From Bursaphelenchus xylophilus (taxonomy: Eukaryota; Nematoda; Chromadorea; Rhabditida; Aphelenchoididae): a DNA stretch of 64,000 nucleotides. A program made the position numbers and the translations under genes. Location: contig CAJFCV020000005.1 of the NCBI GenBank assembly GCA_904066235.2, positions 8,179,501-8,243,500 on the forward strand, given 5' to 3'. This document shows positions 1-12,800 of the stretch, piece by piece (the first letter of the stretch is position 1; each line of letters opens with the position of its first letter). The notes under the pieces are model-generated. The model was given only the letters and a program-made list of their open reading frames with translations, was not told the origin of the DNA and made no database searches.

Positions 1-607
1 TATTTTTTTTAATTTAAAATGTTAATTTTTGAAAAAAATTTTTTAAGAACAAAAAGAAAATTTTAAAAAATACATAGCAACAATTTAATAGAACTCCAAA
101 ATTAAAAATAAAAAAAAACAAAAAAGATTAATGTTGCGTAAAATAAGTATTTTTCAATACACAAAAAATTTTTAAGACCTTAAAAATCAATTTTTTCTAA
201 TATCTAACATAAAAATGCATTTAAAAAATTTTCCGCTGCATAAAAAATAATTTTTCGCCTATAAGACACTTTTTTGGCCAATTTCCAAAAAATAATTCTT
301 TCTCTGTCTGACCGTATCATCTGACCTAGACAAGTAGACAACCGTCTACGGGCTGTAAGAAATGTTAAAACTTCTAATAGTTACAGTCTAAGCCCTTTGG
401 ATATGAAGGAGATTTTTAAAAAATAAAAAAAATCAAACATAAAAAAATAGTGCGTAGAGAGTAGAGAGTGCCAAAAAAAGAGTATAAAAAATAATTTTTA
501 CGTTGTAAATATTTTATTTACAATGTAAAAATTATTTCCGCGCGAAAAAACAAAATATGTATGTATATCGTAATTGTCGTATAAAATGTCGCCCGCAGTC
601 TGCGGAT
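1..607. other. AT-rich 3' flank of the G alpha gene, no gene seen
   Basis: Almost entirely A/T-rich sequence with no open frame of substance on either strand. It includes one copy of the dispersed motif TCGTATAAAATGTC at about 578-591, just beyond the G alpha stop codon. The 3' untranslated region of the G alpha gene presumably lies here. Confidence 0.6.
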
Positions 608-3600
608 TCACATCATTCCTGCCTTTTGCAGATTCTTCTGGATGATCATGTCGCACACACTGCTGATGACCATTTGGACCTGATTCGTGTCCGTGGCGCA
701 CGTCTCGTGCATGTAAATCGTCTTCTTGTCGGGATGTTGGTTTAGCTCAGCGAACTTCATTTTGATGAAATTCATCGCTTCTTCGTAGTTTTGGGCGCCT
801 GAAAAGAGGGGGTTGACAAAGTTAATGTGATTGTAGATAAAGGTAAACCAATTGTAGGCTTTGAGGGCACTTGTCAGGTTGTGCTTGAGTCACATTTTTG
901 CGATAAAACAAAGACAGGTAAAGGTAAGGACAAGGAGAGAAAAGGCAGGACATGAGAGAATCAGAGAGCCGAGAAGGTGTATGTGCTAATGAAATGACAG
1001 GAATTACTGTCTTCTGAAATACAGAGACGAAGAAATGAGCCCAGAAAGGTAAAAGGAGCGAGATTTAAAGAAATACATTATGCAGACTAGGGCTCGAGAC
1101 CAACGTTATACAAAAATCTTTGGGTTGCAAACTTTTCAATTTAAAGTTCAAGCCGACAAAAGAGTGTTAAAAGTGCGACAGTGTCGTACAGTGGGGGACC
1201 TGCCCTAGTGGCAAAAAACGTACCATTTTGCATCCAGAAGGCATCAAAAAATATGGCAAAATACCGGGGCTTCGGTAGTTGAGCCCCCCACGAAAGGAAG
1301 TTCAAACCCCCACTGTTTTGCCCGTTTCACACCCCACATAATGAACAAATAAGAATAAGACAAAAAATGTAAGTGGGGGTTTGATCTAAAACGTAGGGGG
1401 CTTGACCTAAAACGTAGGGGGCTTGTGCTGGACCATACAACTTGGATTAATTCTTTGAAATAAATTTTGGGGTTTAGAATGGACGAGGGGGTTTGTACTG
1501 GGTCATGGGGGGCTAAACTGGACTGCGGGGCTGTACTACCTTAGCCCCAAAATACCTCCTCTTCAAGTGAAAAAACACGGATTTCAAAAGCGCAACCGCT
1601 CTTTTTGTGATGAAAAGGGGCGCGCCCTCCAAAACGAAGTTCTTTCACTTGGAGAGGGATCCATTTTGCCACATTTTTGATACTTCCCGGAGGCAAAATG
1701 GTACGTTTTTTGCCACTGGATCAGGTCCTTTATGTATTTTCGTGAATTTTCGGGCTAAAGATATCGGTTGGTCTTGCAACGCGCGAGCTAGTTATTTCAA
1801 ACATTTCTTATTAAACAGCAATCCAAACTTGCCACAAGTCTCATCAAGATCTAAACGTCGCGCTTTGAGCACTTCCCTTTTCCATAAAATTTTAAAAGCC
1901 AGCCTTACCTTCGTAGTCCGGGAAGCAGGTAGTAATGTTGACTCGTTGAATCTTCTCCGCGAACAAATCCTTTTTGTTCAAGAAGAGGATCATGGCCGTG
2001 TTCAGGAACCAAGAGCTGTTGCATATCGAGCTGAACAGTTGCATCGATTCCACCATCCGATTCGTTGTTTCGTCCTCGAACAGCACTTGATCGTACTCGC
2101 TGACGGCCGTGATGAAGATGATACTTTCCACGTTGTCGAAGCAATGGATCCATTTCCTTCGCTCGGACCGTTGTCCGCCCACGTCGAACACTCGAAAGTC
2201 CAGGTCTTTGATCTTGAATTTGACCTCCACGACGCCAGTGGTGGCCACTCGACTGTACAAAATGTCTTGCTCGGACGGTCTGTAGCCGGGCTCGTGTATC
2301 CGCGAAACGGAGTCGAGGAAACTGAAAAAAAGATAATTTTTTTTGTATTTATACCGTGAAATTTGAAATACAACATTTAAAATTTCAAAAATGTTTGAAA
2401 TGTGTGCTCCGTTACTTGAGTGTATATTTCTGGCTTCAAAATTAATTTGATTACAATTACTACGTATCTGACACGTGTTCAAGTAGCTTTTTTAACTCTC
2501 AAAAAGTATGCTTCGCGTGTTCATGGTCATTGACGCAATTGGCCGCAAAAACAACGAAAGTTCGAAACAGCTGCCCAAAAAATGTTTGCATATTCTAAAA
2601 CCTTTAATGACGAGGTCAAAAACAATTTCTGACAAATTTCAAGCGCTCATTGCATAGTGTAGTATTATGTTATATAATTGTTAAAAAGCGGAGTCGTCAC
2701 TGGCATTTTGGAGTCCTTGGAGAATTATTTAGGCGGTTAAAAGTCGAGATGATGGGCTTAGTATAAGTTGTAGTCCGAAAAAGTGTGCTATTATACGCAC
2801 TAACAAGTAAAACAAGAACGAGTGATTTTGGGTGAATCTAGCACACACGTATTATAATTAGACCAAATATCATTTTTTCAAAATTCTAGCTCGCGCCTTG
2901 CAGAGGCGGCCACGAAATTCAATAAACTTTGCCGCCGAGAGAGCATGCGAAATGTGGAGAGCAGAGAGAAAAGGTTTTTTTGGCCATTGCGCTTAGATTA
3001 CGGGCAGAAAATGTAAAAAAAATATTTGCGGATTGTTAGGAAACTTTATTAACACCTGCTTTCAAGATCGCTGAGATGTCGAATTTTTTGAACTTCCTGC
3101 CAAGAATTCAGGAAAGAACCTAAAAAAAAGTAGAAACTAAAGATAAAAATAGTTCTATATGACAGCTTTAGGACCTTTATAAAAATTTTGAACCTATACT
3201 AAAGTTTGCGCATATTCTATTACAGTCAAATTTTCAAGTTTTTGACCTTGTAATTCCAAAAAAAAATTTTTAAAAAGTATTTAAAAAATTTTCGCAAAAG
3301 TGCTTACTATTTGGCCGAGTCGTTCAATTGATATTCACTCCTCATATCATACGCCTTTTTGACGCCTTTGTCATTCCACAGATTGATCAGCGATTTCGCG
3401 ACCTCGTCTGTGAAGGGTTGCTGCTCGTCGCCGGCCTCGACCACTCTGTAAACAACCTGTTTGTCCGATTCCCGCGACGAATCCTCCAACGGAATGTGCA
3501 GCACGTTGTCCATGGCTCGCAAAATGGCTGCCATCGAGGTCACCGTATTCGAATAAACGACTGCTTTTCGCTCCGCAATCTCCTCTTCCGTGAAGCCGTT

Positions 3601-4304
3601 GGAATGCAGGATTTGCATTTGCTTGAGGACTGTGGATTTACCGCATTCTCCGGCTCCTGAAAAATGGAAAATTTGAAGAATTGGAGGGATATTTATTGCA
3701 GCAGACAAAAGGATTTATAAAAAGGAAAAAAAGCAGAGCGAAAACAAGGATTATTAAACTACTAAGTACAATTAATTTGGCAGGAAAAGTCCATTGCAAT
3801 GTAATGCTACAGTAATAAACAGACAAAAAATTAGATTACCTCAAGATTTAAAATTATGAAAAAAAATGTTTTCTTAATAAAAAAATACCATTCTTTTCAA
3901 AACTAGGCCTGGCAAAAAAATTAATTTTTTAAAAATGTCAAAATCCATACTTTTCCTCTGAAAGATTTTTTTCAAATTCAAAAATCGAATTATCTAAAAA
4001 AAATATTTCTTTTCATCCTCAGAATTCTTATTTTTTCAACAAAAAATGAAATTTTCTGGAAAAAAAAATCAAAGAAAAAATCAAATTTCGAAAAAGTTCT
4101 TCATTAAGAACTGTTTTTTCCTCAAAAAAAAAACTCCTAGAAGCCATCTTGTTCCCCTAAAAACAAGTTCTCACCCAACAATAGGAGTTTAATGATGGAG
4201 GATCCGGCTCGTTTGTCCTGGTTAAGTTGTTTTTCAATGGCCCTGCTCTTGGCCATTTGTTCGCGAACTTCTTCGCTTTGACAGCTACTGGTTAAGGCTC
4301 CCAT
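608..4304 (-). CDS. Heterotrimeric G-protein alpha subunit, complete, 4 coding exons
   Basis: GTP-binding alpha subunit that relays signals from seven-transmembrane receptors at the inner plasma membrane. Exons (minus strand): 4304-4175, 3656-3308, 2321-1909, 798-608, giving 360 residues with every junction in phase. Visible motifs: MG start (myristoylation) with Cys8 as a palmitoylation candidate; P-loop GAGECGKST at 44-52; DSAKYFLDS before switch I; switch I RVATTG carrying the Arg that cholera toxin modifies; switch [22 protein letters not shown]; and TCATDT near the C-terminus. The last residues are NLQKAGMM. With no Cys at position -4 it should be insensitive to pertussis toxin. An upstream acceptor leaves a 5' untranslated piece at 4305-4386 that could be cis- or trans-spliced. 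The family call is secure. Which nematode gpa class it belongs to is not determined. Confidence 0.97.
1198..1730. repeat. Foldback element inside the third G alpha intron
   Basis: The arm at about 1198-1265 (core GGCAAAAAACGTACCATTTT) recurs inverted at about 1663-1729 (core AAAATGGTACGTTTTTTGCC), including the outer CCT/AGG context. Between the arms lie two tandem copies of a 21-base unit around TAAAACGTAGGGGGCTTG (1387-1428) and other G-run-rich sequence. It looks like a non-autonomous foldback or MITE insertion. No transposase is encoded. Confidence 0.7.
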
Positions 4305-4386
4305 GATGACCAGTCGCCTTTGCTTTCACCAAGCTTTGCTCGCTTCTGACGGTCGTTTTTGGATGGTCGATTAATGGAGGTTCACC
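4305..4386 (-). other. 5' untranslated exon segment of the G alpha gene
   Basis: Reading the minus strand, a TTTTCCAG acceptor ends at 4387, and 82 bases separate it from the MGALTS start codon at 4304. The piece has no upstream in-frame coding sequence that I trust. It is either the 3' part of a cis-spliced leader exon or a spliced-leader trans-splice acceptor, as is common in nematodes. Confidence 0.45.
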
Positions 4387-5633
4387 CTGGAAAATGGGAG
4401 AATTGATGAATAAAAATTGGAAAAATCCAGGGAATTAGCGGAAATCGGGGAAAAAAGGCAATTTCAAAGACAAAAACTATCGAAAATATCCGTAAAAATC
4501 ATCAATAAGGTAAACAAATTCTAAAATTTTGATCTAAAAATCTCGATTATTACCGAAAATTGCGGGCTAAAAATCCCACAAATCTCTTGGAAAGCTCCAA
4601 TCTTATTCTATACCCAATTTCATCACAATGTACAAACAACTTCTCAAAAATTTCTAATCAATTTTGGCTCACCAAAACCAACAAAAATCTCAAATCCAGA
4701 CGCAAGGACAACCGCGAAATTGTATATAAAGTATAAGGTAAAGCGGGCCGAGAATGCGGCCCTCGGCGAAGATGTAAACACAAAGGTGCCCTGATTAGCA
4801 CGCAATTCCTCTTCAAACATGAAACTGCCAGAGTGTGTGCAGTAGTAGGTATGGGAAACCGGCCCAAATTTCTTTACAATTTGCCCGGAATTGAGAGAAA
4901 AACGGTCATTAATGTTATACTCGCCGCGGGATTTGAACAAACATGAAAATTTTTTAACGAGGTTTAATAATAGGGAAAATTGGGGGAAAATAAAAAAAAA
5001 TGGAAAAAATGCGGAGTTAAGCCAGAATTTTGTTAAAAAATATGAGAAAATAGACCGTAATGATTTAGCGAAATTTTCAAGCGTTTTGTGAATGACTGTA
5101 GATGCTACAGCGAATAATATTAGCCCCTCAAAAATGATTTTTAAGCAAAAAAAGGCGATTTCGAACTTGCATCCAAAGAAAGATGACCATTTTAAAAAAG
5201 CCGCTACTCAAACTACGCGTATCAGATGGTCTCCAATTTTGACACATCTGTTCTAACTTAGCCACAGATCACCCACTGAAAATTTAAGCTAAGGCCTTGC
5301 AAGTTAAAGAGAAATATTGCAGATCTTTATCAACGAAATTAATAGTAGTGAAAAATGGAAGGCGGCCAGAGAAAAACGCGCTTTTTGCCATATCTCTGCA
5401 AATTTCGTGCGGAGAACATGAATTTTTTGTAGAAAGGTTGCCCTCTGCAGTAAAAACAAAGCCGACATGATTTATGCTTAGACTACAAAAAAATGTCTTC
5501 GAATTAGCCAAAAAATCTCGGTTGTCTTTGCAAAATGCGAGCTTAGGAATCTCGCATATGCCTAAATGATGAGAACTGTCCGTGAGCTCTCAACATGAGG
5601 CCCACAAATTCTGAAGAGAGTACAAAATTTAGA

Positions 5634-6082
5634 GGGGAAGTACTCCAAGTGCGACGCTCAGATTTTCTTTAAATTTTGCACACACGTCGGGTATGGACTA
5701 GATATCAATTCCTGAAAGTTTTAGCTCGCGCTTTGCTGGCGCCGCTGAGATATCGAACGATTTTTGCCGCCGAGAGAGCACGCTAAACGTGGAGAGCGGT
5801 CAGAGAGAAAACACCTTTTTGGCCATAACTTTGGCAGTTTCGAGCGGAAAAATTTGATTTTTTGTAGAAGCATTATCCTTTACGGTTGAAATGGGCATAA
5901 AACTTTGCGAGCCGAAATTCGGTAAAAAGTCCAAAATTTTGGACGACTTTTGATCTAAAAATCTCGGTTGTTTCTGCAAAGCGCGAGCTAGGATTCTCGT
6001 ATATATCTTAGAAAAAATTATTCTAAACACGTGCCAAGTTTCATCAAAATCTGAGCGTCGCACTTGGAGTACTTCCCCTGTT
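5634..6082. repeat. Inverted-repeat MITE, copy A (about 450 bp)
   Basis: Begins GGGGAAGTACTCCAAGTGCG and ends with the inverted form CGCACTTGGAGTACTTCCCC followed by TGTTA. Between the ends is a conserved body with TTTTAGCTCGCGCTTTGC, a CGCCGAGAGAGCACGC block and a GAGCGGTCAGAGAGAAAA block, then CAAAGCGCGAGCTAGGATTCTCG. It shares this layout with copies at 6435 and 61166. No protein is encoded; short open frames across it are incidental. Confidence 0.85.
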
Positions 6083-6434
6083 AGTAGGAATCCGTTTTCT
6101 ATCCTGGGAGATATCGACAGAAATAAGAAATCGGCCATTGGGAATGTAGATTTTTAGAAATCAATCTTCTCAAATCACTGTAACCTAAGTTCATTACAAA
6201 ACGGTCACAAAAATCGACCTTAATTCGTCTGCCAAGACCATTCGGCAGGTAGAAAAAAGAATTTATGCCAAATTTTACGTGCATTTTCAGAATTTGTAGG
6301 TCTCATGCTGAAAACAGCTCACGGACAGTTCACACGATTCCCTCATTATAAAAAAATTAATTTAAACTTGTGCCAAGGTCGATTAAAATCTGAGGGTTTC
6401 GCACTTTCCTGTAAATTCAATTTACATTTTCAAT

Positions 6435-6885
6435 GGAAGTACTCCAAGTGCGACGCTCAGATTTTCTTTAAATTTTGCACACACGTCGCGCATAGAATGA
6501 GTATCAATTTCTGAAAGTTTTAGCTCGCGCTTTGAAGACGAAGCCGAGATATTGAACGGTCCTTGCCGCAGAGAGAGTACGCCAAACGCGGAGAGCGGCC
6601 AGAGAGAAAAAAAATCTTTCTGGCCATAGCTTTGCTAATTTCGTGGGGAAAAACTTATTTTTTTGTGAAAACAGTACCCTTTACGGTGAAAAGAGGTATG
6701 AAACTTCTAGTGCCGAAATTCGGCAAAAAATCTCAACTTTTCGCCAACCTTTGGTATAAAAATCTTGGTTGTTTCGGCATAGCGTAAACTAAGATTCTCG
6801 CACATATTTTCGAAAAAAAATATTCGAGACGTTTACCAAGTTTCATCAAAATCTGAGCGTCACACTTGGAGTGCTTCCCCTGTTA
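6435..6885. repeat. Inverted-repeat MITE, copy B
   Basis: Same body and right end as the copy at 5634: CTCCAAGTGCGACGCTCAG at the left, and CACTTGGAGTGCTTCCCCTG at the right. The first bases of the left end are degraded (TGGAAGT instead of GGGGAAGT). It lies about 350 bp from copy A in the same orientation. Confidence 0.8.
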
Positions 6886-9800
6886 GCCAGTTATAGGTTT
6901 CTATTTATCATTACTGTGCTCTCACCGGAAAAAAACATTCGGTATTTTAGGCGTCCAAAGCTGGTAAATGCCCTCAATTAGTATTAGAGGTACTTTAACA
7001 TGTAAAAGGATACCAAGGTCAATATATACGAGAAAGGTGTGGACGGAGTAATCTAAACTTCACAATTCCTCAGCCGGCCGTTTTGACGTATGTAGAGCGA
7101 CTCAAGGGTAATTACACGCGATTTAAAAGGTGACAGGAAAAAATCTGCGAGTTTTTTGGGAGTGAAAACGGGAGGTTTTGATGATTAAAAATACGATAAA
7201 TCCTAAAATGGATATCAAATTTTTTGTAGAAGAGCGACGCAATCATCGCACTTGTAAACGTGAAAAGACAAAAAAATATTTATATTTTTTTTTGTCTGTA
7301 GACTGTTTTCGGCATTTTTTAAGAATAAAAAAATTATATTCAATAAAAAATTCAGGTTCCCCTTCAAGAAAGTTTAGAAACTTTGGCATTCTCCGAAAAA
7401 ATTTCTAAATTCCTTAAACCTGCCGCCTAAACCAATTTCCACCCTACAAAAACAAGGCTCCCTAACAAAATTACCATCGAAATTCAGGTGTTATGGCGCA
7501 CGGAAAAAGTAATGCCAGCGGTGAAAGTAATAAAAACCGAAAATTTGAAAGGAGTAGAGGATTTGGGCAACAATTACGGGCCGTGGAGGTAATCCGAGGC
7601 CCTCAGGTAATCCGTGGGATTTGGCCGCACATTTCAAAAGTTAATTACCCTACGATTTCGGGGAGTCCAGTACGTATGGGCTGTTTAGTATTCTAGTCTG
7701 CTTTCCGATAAGGGATAAATAGTGAGTAATTGGAAGAATCCAAAAATTGGCTTACTTCTTGCAATGATTTTGCAATAATTATGCCAAAAAAATTGTAAAA
7801 AAATAACACTTAAAAATTTTTAAACTAGGCCAAGCGCTTTTGATTGATTTTTAACTCCTTGAAGTCACCAAAAAATGAAATAAAACTGCATAAAGGACAA
7901 GAGCCACATTATTCGCAAATTTGGCACAAATGTTCATTACATGAGACATAAATATTTGTCCCTGCCCAACAGAGGCGGCCGAAATATTCAACGGCTTTTG
8001 TCTACAGGGAAAATGGGGCCTACAATTGGGGAGAAAAACGGTTCAAATGCCGAGCCAAATTAATTCACTTTTTGTGTAGATATTTTACTCCTCAGTCAAA
8101 GGTCAGTTTTTCACTCTAAAAAATAAAAAATTTAGCCAGTTTCAAACTAAAAGTATTTCTGCAAATTGCAGGCTGAAAATTCCTTATGTCTTGGAAAATT
8201 GTAATCTCAGTTTGTTCCAAGTTCCACCAGTATCTGAGCCATTCCCATTTTTTTGTCAGAAATTATGAGAAAAATTAAGTAAATGGCAATTCATGCCAAA
8301 CACCTCGAGCTTCAAACCAAACGTTCCCAGAGTTAATAACTTAATTTCTACTAATATCAAACTCTGCAACTCAAACTCCAGCGGCTTGCAAACGTAGAAT
8401 TAAATTACTAATAAAAGGTGTATGCAAGTAATAGTAAGTCAAAGCTGCTAAAAAATAGAAAAAATTGCTTCCGATTTCAATTCCTCAGGGGAAATTTTAA
8501 TCAGCAAATTTAACGTAGAATTATTCTTTGTCAAGATTATTTACCCAAAACACTAAATGTGTAGTTAATAACCTTTTATATAATATGCAGAGCCGGGTAA
8601 ATTGAGTCACCATTCGTGGGCCCAGACTACAACTACCTAATCCCAAGGCTCTCCTAATCAGGTATTAAAAACCGTACCAAATGTAGTAAAAAGAAAGAAT
8701 GGAAGAAAGTGTAGACAATACGATGTTTGGGACGCCTTCAATGTCCTCGACTTCAAAGAACTGGGCTAATTTTAAAATTCAAAATATGGAGGCCCACGCG
8801 GTCCTCAATATTTATTAAAAAATCAAAAAAAAAGTATTAAATTCAGCTAGAATTTAGTATCAAGTACAAGAAAATTTATGCGAAATATTTATTAGTAGGC
8901 CTGACCAAAATTTGAAGTAAATGTGAGCTTTGGCCCTCGGGCATTTTTCTTATAAAGTAGAGTCTTATGACATATACCGACCTTTGGAAAAACAATTCCT
9001 TTGGCTCCTTATACAACGTCAGAGGACCGTGAAATTCCATCAAAAAATTCATAAACAAATCGTTTGCAAGATGTCCAAATTACATTACACTCACTCAAAA
9101 ACCGTCAGCGAAAATCCGTAAATTTGTACTGTAAAGATTTAATTTTTCCCGTCCCGTTTTCGGCCGACATTCCCTTATTTTGTTGTCACGCATCGTCTAA
9201 AGTGCGAAAGCTCTTGCTCCCAATAACCGACGAGGTCTGTTGCTCTCAGTTCCACCTTCTTTCTACGGCGTAACCGGCCAGTCGGCGACCTTAAAGTCAC
9301 ATTATGGCACATTCCTCGAAACTAATTACCGACATGGCCGGAAACCGGGATGTAAAATACAAACGTCTTGCGGCGTTCATGCAATCAAACCCCCAAACGC
9401 CGTCTGGCCCGCGGGGGGCCCAGCTGTCGGAAAGTCTTCACCATATAATTACTTGATATTGTTTATGGAAATGCCCTTTATTGGACTTGGACGGACTGTT
9501 GAGGGCCGTTGTTAAGGTGTGAACTACACTCAATACATTCCTTAGGCTCTTAATTCTTTCCATTTAATAAAAGCCCAGTCTTGTAAGTAGTTTTTGATGT
9601 TTTGTAATTTTAAATTGATGTTGCAGTTGACGATAAATGTTGTATATAAATGATTATAATGTTACCTCTTTTCTTCTTCCCTCTAAATAATGCTTAGATT
9701 GAGTTCCTAGACCGCAGAAGAATCTTTAAGGCCATTTCCTCCGGGTTTTATATTTTAAAATTCGAATTCCCGCCATTTCTTGGCATTATGTTTCAGTGGT

Positions 9801-12800
9801 CGGTAGAGCCGCCGGGTACGGTAAAAAAGATTACAAATTACCTCCTACTTGGTAAACATTACACACATCTTTAGAATTCTTAAAATAAATGCGGCTGGGT
9901 ACAAAGAAATATGTTTTCTTTACCGTCTCTTCAACAACCGAACTCTCTTGCTTTCTCTTTTTCGGTAGCTCCGCCCTCCGTAAAATACAAATTTTCAGAC
10001 GACTTTTTAAACATAATTAGTATTTTCGCGAAGTCCTAAACTTGTTTCATAATGCATACTGAAATAAACCAAGAATTGCATATACCATGAGCAGCTAACA
10101 ATTCTGTAAATGAGCGAAAATTTTGAGACCCTGCGAAATTATTCAAAACAACAATGAAAGACTGACGTCTGCCACGCCACAACGCCTTTCACGTAATGAC
10201 ACGACGCTTAGAGACGTGTGGAATAAAAGTTGGACAGGAGTTTGTTCACCTTCACCGCGCGTGACCGCCACAGACATCTATTACCCACGCCGTAAGCGGA
10301 AACCAAGGTGCACAGAAGTGGGCCCTGGGGAGAACACACTCCCAGAATAGGGATTTCGACTCAATTAAGGGCTTCTACACCTTGCTAGTTAGAGTTAAAG
10401 ATCAGCGTTAAAGTGGGAGGGAATGGTTTGGGAATTGCTATGTACACGTACATGGGTAAACTCGATCATAAAAAATGATTGGTTATAAATAACGGCCGGA
10501 ATATAAATCTGAACAAAGAAGAACATACGGAGAACACACTGGCAAAGGTTAATTTCAATTAACCGGTTTCTTACATTGTTAGAGGAGGAAATAAAAAATT
10601 TGAAGACATTCAAAGGACAGCAGGCGGTATAACGCAGACTACAGATTTTTGGAAGAAGGTCATGGCCCAAATATAGAAAGATTAGCAAGTACAGGCATGC
10701 CTGATGTATTCTACGATCATTTTCTACGAGTCCATAGGTTGAGAAAAGAAAAAAATGGAAATGGTTCAAAAAACTATGACATTTCAGCAATAAAAGTTCC
10801 GAAAACGTTTCAATTTCGGACAACCACCGACCTATGACTGCTGTAAGACAAAGATTTTGCAAAGCAATGCAGATATCATAGACCTTGATGAGTTAAAAAA
10901 TACTCGAAATATCTCATTGCGGTAATTGGCATTATTCCCGCTCACATTGGCAACATTCGGAGGAGAAATTCCCATTTTCGATATTTATGGGACGCCCCAT
11001 TTATGGGCACGACATATTTGCCATTTATCACGCCGCAAGACACATAAGCCCTTAGGAAAGAAAAGTTCGCGGCGCGGTGAAATTTTGTTCGCAAGTCAAG
11101 ATGGAGATTTGGGAAGGGTAAGGGTGGATTATGCGTTACAAATAGGGTCAATTATAGGTCAGCGTAATCTGATTTTATGGTCCTTGCATAATTTTTTTCC
11201 AAAAATTTAGAAAAATCGCTTATTAGATCTTGTCGAAAATTGGTAGAAATTAAAATCAGGGCTTGAAAAGAAACTTTGAGCCTTTTGCTTGCACTATTCG
11301 GAAACCATCGCGATTTTTTTGGACAAAAAATCACTCGAAAAATTAGAGAGCGCAAAAAACTTTTTTGTCTGACTGTTTCTCTTCATATTCCAGAGTCTTA
11401 TGTCTGCAAAGATTGTAGATCACTTTAGATGACACTGCTAAAATTTCAGAAATTGATGTGTGGCGAAAATCTCGCAAATGCGCTAAATTTGAAGGAAAAC
11501 TGACTCTGAGTAAGGCTCTTTAGAATTTTGGGTAAAAAGTCTAGAAATAGGACGCTGAATTCGTCCCTTTTTGTAAAAAAACATGCTACAGCCACTTGAT
11601 TGAGCACCCTAGTTTGGCAAAGAATCTTCCGCAATGTAATTACTGGTACTTACAAGTACCTCCGTTGGCTAATAAATCTCTTGGTTTCCAAGTATGAGTT
11701 GAAATCTGCACGTATTCCCCCTCATTTCTCTTTCCCAGCTACGAGGTGTACCTTTTATTCCTCACGAACTTTGATCAAATCAACAACAAAGTTTGCGGCC
11801 ATTTGCACCATAACATCACCCCAACACCATTCCACACATCCTCCACCTTCTATTTCTCGCGCTTTTCCCATTCCACGCCCATTTTCTTTACCTCTTTCAC
11901 TGTACTTCCAAATTTTCCCTGTTGAAACATTGCTTTAGACAGGAATTGAAAACCTTTTCTTCCCAGCAACTTCCGAATCCCCCCGCAACATTTCACATGC
12001 CAAGAATCTCACGGGGCCCTTTGGCCTTCGGGCCCGGCGCTTTCGATTACAACGCAATGGTTCCCGCTTATTCGTGACAAGTTTTTTCGGCGCCCCGCAT
12101 TACTGTAGACATGGAGAGACTGTTTCGCGAAAAGGGAGAGGAAATGTTAATGTCACCGGATTGCAGAGGTTAGCAGAGAATTTGGAGAATAGCACGGGGT
12201 CTCGCGGAAATTACAGCGAAAAAATTTCACAGTAAGGGTCGGGAAACATATAATTTTGCGATTTTAACGAGAATTGATGACGAATTAGAGTAAAAAGCAA
12301 AATTCTCGTAATAATACGCACGTATTTTGTTCAAGGTTTGCACAGGAATCTACCTAAGCTACTTGTCAGATGCTGAAAATTTTGTGGCTCCCGGTTTGGA
12401 GCAATCATTGCGATATTTAGGTGGAAGGTGAACAACAGCTCAAAAAATCGCTTCGAAGGGAACCTGTTTTGAATATGAATATTCCGCAAAATTTCTACAA
12501 AAAAAATCTAGCTGACATTTTCCCTAACCCTAACCGCTCCGCTCTCCGTATTTCGCTAATTCTCTCGTCTGCAGAGCCTTTCAGCGAAAAAATTTTGGCT
12601 CATGCTTTGCAAGTGCAGTCGGGATATTCAACAATCTTTGCCGATTGGAAAGAAAAAATCGGGGATTGAAACAAAAAAAATTTTTATTTTTTAAAAAAAG
12701 GTCAGCATAGAGAAAAGTTACAAATTAAAATGAAAGCAAAAAACAATTAATAAGCTCTCAAATGAGACTACATACTCCTATCGTTGAAGAAGTTATAAAT

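Noticed and set aside
1607..2359. Plus-strand open frame of 250 codons
   Set aside because: It runs antisense over the G alpha exon at 1909-2321, whose frame has every G-protein motif. The plus-strand reading has no family character.
5800..6284. Minus-strand open frames near 5.8-6.3 kb and the matching one at 61.4 kb
   Set aside because: The same peptide phrase (EVLQVRRSDFDETWH) comes from the right end of the MITE family. It is repeat sequence read as protein.
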